A stretch of DNA of 64,000 nucleotides from Pseudorasbora parva. Lineage: Eukaryota > Chordata > Actinopteri > Cypriniformes > Gobionidae. Of this stretch, positions 57,793-64,000 are shown one piece after another; positions within the stretch are counted from its first letter, which is position 1, and every line of letters begins with the position of its first letter. A program made the position numbers and the translations under genes. The stretch spans positions 57,007,211 to 57,071,210 of the forward strand of contig NC_090173.1 in the NCBI RefSeq assembly GCF_024679245.1. Direction: 5' to 3'. The notes beneath the pieces were generated by a model, which was not told where the DNA came from, did not search any database, and saw nothing but the letters and a program-made list of their open reading frames with translations.

Positions 57793-60700
57793 TATGATGG
57801 ACAGATGCACTTTTATGATGGACAGATGCACTTTTATGATGGACAGATGCACTTTTATGATGGACAGATGCACTTTTATGATGGACAGATGCACTTTTAT
57901 GATGGATAGATGCACTTTTATGATGGACAGATGCACTTTTATGATGAATAGATGCACTTTTATGATGGACGGATGCACTTTTATGATGGACGGATGCACT
58001 TTTATGATGGATAGATGCACTTTTATGATGGATAGATGCACTTTTATGATGGACAGATGCACTTTTATGATGGACAGATGCACTTTTATGATGGATAGAT
58101 GCACTTTTATGATGGACAGATGCACTTTTATGATGGACAGATGCACTTTATGATGGACAGATGCACTTTTATGATGGACAGATGCACTTTTATGATGGAT
58201 AGATGCACTTTTATGATGGATAGATGCACTTTTATGATGGATGGATGCACTTTTATGATGGACGGATGCACTTTTATGATGGATGGATGCACTTTTATGA
58301 TGGATAGATGCACTTTTATGATGGACAGATGCACTTTTATGATGGACAGATGCACTTTTATGATGGACAGATGCACTTTTATGATGGACAGATGCACTTT
58401 ATGATGGACAGATGCACTTTATGATGGACAGATGCACTTTTATGATGGACAGATGCACTTTTATGATGGACAGATGCACTTTATGATGGACAGATGCACT
58501 TTATGATGGACAGATGCACTTTTATGATGGAAGGATGCACTTTTATGATGGATAGATGCACTTTTATGATGGACAGATGCACTTTTATGATGGACAGATG
58601 CACTTTTATGATGGACAGATGCACTTTTATGATGGACAGATGCACTTTTATGATGGACAGATGCACTTTTATGATGGATAGATGCACTTTTATGATGGAC
58701 AGATGCACTTTTATGATGGACAGATGCACTTTTATGATGGACAGATGCACTTTATGATGGACAGATGCACTTTTATGATGGACAGATGCACTTTTATGAT
58801 GGATAGATGCACTTTTATGATGGACGGATGCACTTTTATGATGGACGGATGCACTTTTATGATGGACGGATGCACTTTTATGATGGATGGATGCACTTTT
58901 ATGATGGATGGATGCACTTTTATGATGGACAGATGCACATTTATGATGGACAGATGCACTTTTATGATGGACAGATGCACTTTTATGATGGACAGATGCA
59001 CTTTTATGATGAATAGATGCACTTTTTTGATGGATAGATGCACTTTTATGATGGACAGATGCACTTTTATGATGGACAGATGCACTTTTATGATGGACAG
59101 ATGCACTTTTATGATGGATAGATGCTATTTTATGATGGATAGATGCACTTTTATGATGGACAGATGCACTTTATGATGGACAGATGCACTTTTATGATGG
59201 ACAGATGCACTTTTATGATGGACAGATGCACTTTTATGATGGATAGATGCACTTTTATGATGGATAGATGCACTTTTATGATGGACAGATGCACTTTATG
59301 ATGGACAGATGCACTTTATGATGGACAGATGCACTTTTATGATGGACAGATGCACTTTTATGATGGACAGATGCACTTTTATGATGGATAGATGCACATT
59401 TATGATGGACAGATGCACTTTTATGATGGACAGATGCACTTTTATGATGGATAGATGCACTTTTATGATGGATAGATGCACTTTTATGATGAATAGATGC
59501 ACTTTTTTGATGGATAGATGCACTTTTATGATGGCTAGATGCACTTTTATGATGGCTAGATGCACTTTTATGATGGATAGATGCACTTTTATGATGGCTA
59601 GATGCACTTTTATGATGGACAGATGCACTTTTATGATGGATAGATGCACTTTTATGATGAATAGATGCACTTTTATGATGAATAGATGCACTTTTATGAT
59701 GGACAGATGCACTTTTATGATGAATAGATGCACTTTTATGATGGACAGATGCACTTTTATGATGGATGGATGCACTTTTATGATGGATAGATGCACTTTT
59801 ATGATGGATAGATGCACTTTTATGATGGACAGATGCACTTTTATGATGGACAGATGCACTTTTATGATGGACAGATGCACTTTATGATGGACAGATGCAC
59901 TTTTATGATGGACAGATGCACTTTTATGATGGATAGATGCACTTTTATGATGGATAGATGCACTTTTATGATGGACAGATGCACTTTTATGATGGACGGA
60001 TGCACTTTTATGATGGATGGATGCACTTTTATGATGGATGGATGCACTTTTATGATGGACAGATGCACTTTTATGATGGACAGATGCACTTTTATGATGG
60101 ACAGATGCACTTTATGATGGACAGATGCACTTTATGATGGACAGATGCACTTTTATGATGGATAGATGCACTTTTATGATGGACGGATGCACTTTTATGA
60201 TGGATGGATGCACTTTTATGATGGACAGATGCACTTTTATGATGGACAGATGCACTTTTATGATGGACAGATGCACTTTTATGATGGACAGATGCACTTT
60301 TATGATGGACAGATGCACTTTTATGATGGATAGATGCACTTTTATGATGGACAGATGCACTTTTATGATGGACAGATGCACTTTTATGATGGACAGATGC
60401 ACTTTTATGATGGACAGATGCACTTTTATGATGGACAGATGCACTTTTATGATGGACGGATGCACTTTTATGATGGATGGATGCACTTTTATGATGGACG
60501 GATGCACTTTTATGATGGACAGATGCACTTTTATGATGGACAGATACACTTTTATGATGGACAGATGCACTTTTATGATGGACAGATGCACTTTTATGAT
60601 GGACAGATGCACTTTTATGATGGATAGATGCACTTTTATGATGAATAGATGCACTTTTTTGATGGATAGATGCACTTTTATGATGGATAGATGCACTTTT

Positions 60701-61228
60701 ATGATGGATAGATGCACTTTTATGATGGATAGATGCACTTTTATGATGGACGGATGCACTTTTATGATGGACGGATGCACTTTTATGATGGATAGATGCA
60801 CTTTTATGATGGACAGATGCACTTTTATGATGGACAGATGCACTTTTATGATGGACAGATGCACTTTTTAGATGGATAGATGCACTATTATGATGGACAG
60901 ATGCACTATTTTGATGGATAGATGCACTTTTATGATGGACAGATGCACTTTTATGATGGACAGATGCACTTTTATGATGGACAGATGCACTATTTTGATG
61001 GATAGATGCACTTTTATGATGGATAGATGCACTTTTATGATGGACAGATGCACTTTTATGATGGACAGATGCACTTTTATGATGGACAGATGCACTTTTA
61101 TGATGGACAGATGCACTTTTTAGATGGATAGATGCACTATTATGATGGACAGATGCACTTTTATGATGGATAGATGCACTTTTATGATGATAGATGCACT
61201 TTTATAATGGATAGATGCACTTGTATCA
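57793..61228. repeat. 21-bp minisatellite, ~3.4 kb
   Basis: Roughly 160 tandem copies of a 21-bp unit (core GGACAGATGCACTTTTATGA). Variants include GGATAGATG, GGACGGATG, GAATAGATG, GGCTAGATG, a 20-bp form with one T missing (for example at 58141, 58396 and 58750) and CACTTTTTTGATGG. The GAATAGATGCACTTTTTTGA pair recurs at 59011, 59491 and 60643. A CACTTTTTAGATGGATAG block recurs 253 bp apart near 60862 and 61115, so there is higher-order duplication. The right end is the most diverged. Because 21 is divisible by 3, all unit-length frames stay open on both strands; these are not genes. Confidence 0.98.
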
Positions 61229-61310
61229 TTTTTATGATTTTATACACCTAGGATGCCTTGAGTAAATAATGAGGTATTTTTTTATATTTGGGTGAACTAT
61301 CCCATATTTT
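61229..61310 (+). mobile_element. Right end of the minisatellite host MITE
   Basis: TACACCTAGGATGCCTTGAG and TTTGGGTGAACTATCCC correspond to positions about 157-220 at the left of the window. Confidence 0.75.
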
Positions 61311-61447
61311 ACCCCCATATTTTATGATTGCAAATAAATGAAAAAATAACGTTCTGCTTTTGTGCTCTAAAGTATTGTTTAATGGCTTGTAAACGCCTCT
61401 GTTCTCAGGGTAGACCCGTATGTTTCCTCTGGGAGCTTTTGATGCTC

Positions 61448-61453
<6 letters not shown>

Positions 61454-61532
<79 letters not shown>
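61454..61532. repeat. (CT)n microsatellite
   Basis: About 39 CT units. Ser-Leu and Arg-Glu open frames through it are artefacts. Confidence 0.98.
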
Positions 61533-61535
<3 letters not shown>

Positions 61536-62165
61536 GAGACTGCTGAAGCGGACCGTGATTGAGCTGTCATTAGCGGGCACACTGACCTGTGATCAGCAGC
61601 TGCTCAGCACAGACCTGATCAGTAAACAACAGGCCTCTGTTGAGCTCTTCAGCTCCAGGAAGGGTCAAATGCTGCTCAAAGACTTCACATGTCGGCCCAT
61701 TGTTCTGCTGACAGCAGGGTCAAAGCACCTGTGACACCGGCCCCAAACTCTACCTTTCACTCGCTTTCTGCAGGTGCTTCACATAGCACTAGAAGAACAG
61801 GCATCAAAACTATTAAATAATTATATGTCACTATCAGAATTATGTAGTAATAACTTATTTGCAGTCTTGTTTGCTGATTTTTTTCGGAGGGAGGGCAGAA
61901 AGTGAAAAGCACAATGAATTAGAATGAGAGAGGAAAGTCTGTACTGTGCTGGTTTAGAAAGAGATAAAAAATATGTTAAACGTGATCCTTGTGTTATGAA
62001 GAGGAACGGTGCTTCATCTGAGTTCTGGGTTGCGCTGTCATTCATAGTTTAGGGTAATATTTCGATTTTCTGTCATGAGTTTAATATGAGCAAAATATCA
62101 TTATTTATTTTATCATTTTTTACATTATTGTAGAGAATAATGGCATTGGAAGGAAACGAGACCCT
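61533..62165. other. Non-coding, no feature recognised
   Basis: 61540-61740 is non-repetitive and of balanced composition but no function can be assigned. The remainder is AT-rich. Confidence 0.35.
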
Positions 62166-62174
62166 CACATCCTC

Positions 62175-62569
62175 GTATTTGTGGATGAAGGCCATAATAT
62201 TATTGAAGTGGCTGTAATATTATTAGCCACCGGGCCATGGTGAATGTCCCAGGCCAGCGAGGAGTTAATATAACTATGTGTGCTGCCATATCTGAGAATG
62301 GTGTGGAAACTCACATCCCCAATCTTGGCCCATTCAATACACAGAAGCTCCTCATCTTCTTGGACTGCCTTCATTTTGATTTGATCCCTGTAAATTAGAG
62401 GGGTCTCGTAGGGCCTCACCTTCCACAATATGTCATTGTATGGGACAATATGAATTTCCACCGTGGCCCGCTCATCAGGGCCTGGTTCACTTCTCATCCA
62501 AGGATGGTCATGGTGTTCCTACCACCTTACTCTCCTTTCCTCAATCCTATTGAGGAGTTTTCAGAGTAG
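62175..62569 (+). pseudogene. Fossil DDE transposase (IS630/Tc1-mariner superfamily, DD35E)
   Basis: One frame carries FVDEGHN (first catalytic Asp) at about 62178-62198. After a frameshift, the frame from 62213 to 62569 reads VPGQRGVNITMCAAISENGV, LGPFNTQKLLIF, IVWDNMNFHRGP (second Asp) and FLPPYSPFLNPIEEF (Glu). A single internal TAG lies at 62396-62398. 35 residues separate the second Asp from the Glu. N-terminal and C-terminal parts are missing or unrecognisable, so it is a dead remnant. No flanking terminal repeats were found. Confidence 0.88.
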
Positions 62570-63093
62570 AGACTCTAAGCTTTCAAATGGTACCACAGAT
62601 GAGGTCAGAGCTCCTCCACAGACATTTCAAATTGAAAGCATATACGTGACGATGTCATTCTGTACAGGGTCCGCGGACTTTAAGTGGTTATAATAACTTT
62701 AATGATGATTTCTGAGAAAATTATTTTCTGGAATGTATTTTTGTCATTAGAGTAATATTAAGTGATTTGTGAGTGTCTAGTTTCCACACTGAGCACTTGT
62801 TTGCCTTCATTGTGAATCATCCTCTGGAAAAGAGCATCCAAATAATACAAGACCAGTTTTCTCAATAATGAAAGTCAAATATATACAGTATGTATATGAA
62901 AACACACTTTTGCTGTGGGCGTGTTTATGGCAAACACAAACAAAATTTGTGGCCCTGCCAGAGAAGGTTTAATGTAAAAAGCTGTGGAACCTTTTATGCA
63001 ACCTGGCGTCCAGAAACCTTGAGAAAATATTATGCTTTCCACTCGTTCGAGCCCTTTAACTGTGCTAAAGGAAAGGCATGAGCCGTGAAGAAA

Positions 63094-63094
<1 letters not shown>
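62570..63094. other. Non-coding, no feature recognised
   Basis: May include decayed remains of the preceding transposase gene, but no clear motif is left. Confidence 0.35.

Positions 63095-63158
<64 letters not shown>
63095..63158. repeat. (CA)n(GA)n microsatellite
   Basis: About 7 CA followed by about 25 GA units. Confidence 0.97.
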
Positions 63159-63161
<3 letters not shown>

Positions 63162-63225
63162 GAGGGGTCAAATGTCCAAACTGGGATTCTCGCCACATAA
63201 ACTGTAAAGAGACACACACTCCTAA

Positions 63226-63641
63226 CTGCAAAAAAAAAAATGTTTTTCTTACTTAGTATTTTTGTCTTGTTTCTAGTCAAAATATCTATAAATTCTTAAA
63301 ACAAGAAGCATTTACTAGACAAGTCCACATTATTGTCTTGTTTTGGGGGAAAAATATCTCAAAATGAAGAGAGTTTTTGCTTAAAATAAGATAAATAATC
63401 TGCCAATGGGGTGAGAAAAATAATCTTAATTAAAACAGAAAACAAGATTATTTTTCTCACCCCATTGGCAGATTATTTATCTTATTTTAAGCAGAAACTC
63501 TCTTCATTTTTAGTTATTTTTCCCAAAACAAGACAATAATTTGGACTTGTCAAGTAAATGTTTCTTAATGTAAGAATTTTTTGATATTTCGGCTAGAAAC
63601 AAGACAAAAATACTAAGAAAGAAAAGCATTTTTGCAGTGCT
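63226..63641. mobile_element. Palindromic MITE, family P, copy 7
   Basis: ACTGCAAAAAAAAAATG at left and GCATTTTTGCAGTG at right, with inverted TAATCTGCCAATGGGGTGAG blocks near 63398-63480. Very similar to the 51584 copy, hence relatively young. Confidence 0.88.
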
Positions 63642-64000
63642 TGGAGAAACCATGAGCGTATAAGAGTGTGTTTGAGAGAAGCACACAGATCACCCATGTC
63701 GATCGCCGGACGGATGGAAACCTCGCACTAATTGGCAGTCGACCTGGACTTCCTGTCTGTGCTTCATGCATGCATTATGAGAGTTCAGTCAATGCCCTGG
63801 CAGAGATCATCAGATTCGCTGTCACACTTCACCTACGCTCACACAACTTATTTAACGTCAGAAAGAAGCCCAGAAATGTCTTTCCCTGTTTAGCGAGGAC
63901 AGTTTTTGGTGTTCTGTCCCCGTTTTACAGCTTTTTCACCACCCGCAAACACACTGCAAGAAAGCCTGACACACACAGCGGATGCTGGTTATAGAAGGTA
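63642..64000. other. Non-coding window end
   Basis: Balanced-composition sequence running off the window. The open frame through it has no family resemblance. No feature supported. Confidence 0.35.

Noticed and set aside
57740..61123. Many long ORFs on both strands (repeating MDRCTFM, MHFYDGQ and MHLSIIKV peptides)
   Set aside because: They follow from a 21-bp repeat lacking stops in several frames. Frames break at every 20-bp unit, and the same DNA is open on both strands. No evidence of a protein.
62165..62497. 110-aa minus-strand ORF
   Set aside because: Shadow of the plus-strand DD35E transposase fossil, whose motifs are in the other direction.

Overview
This is vertebrate nuclear DNA, most likely from a teleost of the carp/zebrafish group (Cypriniformes). 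The evidence is one intron-containing vertebrate developmental gene, dense short microsatellites, and a fish-type transposon mix (DIRS-like and Tc1-like elements, hAT and TTAA-target MITEs, LINE 3' ends, a tRNA-like tandem repeat). Species is not determined. No prokaryotic feature (operon, CRISPR array, phage) is present.

Gene content: the only host protein-coding gene I can support is a sox9 orthologue on the minus strand (coding 7622 to 5333, three exons, 443 aa). Its introns are only 378 and 580 bp. The 3' UTR appears to run to about 4050, and a TATA-like promoter lies near 7880. A long (CT)n(CA)n tract abuts the promoter, a LINE 3' end sits in intron 2, and a 310-bp MITE-like inverted repeat begins 15 bp past the stop codon. 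The remaining ~56 kb upstream of sox9 has no convincing host exon. This fits the known regulatory gene deserts around vertebrate SOX9. Several blocks there (about 29.5-29.9, 32.4-33.8, 40.2-41.3, 50.6-50.9 and 56.6-57.2 kb) look like non-repetitive, enhancer-type sequence and are flagged as candidates only.

Mobile DNA: 16128-22650 holds an apparently complete DIRS-like tyrosine-recombinase retrotransposon. It has three long ORFs, perfect inverted terminal repeats and a perfect internal complementary region, and it lies inside an older palindromic MITE. 35755-37383 is a structurally complete Tc1-like transposon with an uninterrupted 331-aa DD34E transposase, IR/DR ends and TA target duplication. 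42702-44302 is a second, decayed Tc1 family. Fossils include a LINE ORF2 tail (about 34.5-35.2 kb) and a DD35E transposase remnant (about 62.2-62.6 kb). Two hAT-type elements keep 8-bp target duplications, and a 1.35-kb element has TTAA ends. At least seven copies of one palindromic MITE family and four of another are scattered through the window.

Tandem DNA: 57793-61228 is a ~3.4-kb, 21-bp-unit minisatellite. It appears to have grown inside a transposon whose unexpanded single-unit relative lies at the left edge of the window (1-225). The many open frames across it are an artefact of the 21-bp period. No new multi-gene system was found. The most notable items are the transposon-born minisatellite, the pristine DIRS element, the intact Tc1 element and the putative sox9 regulatory blocks.
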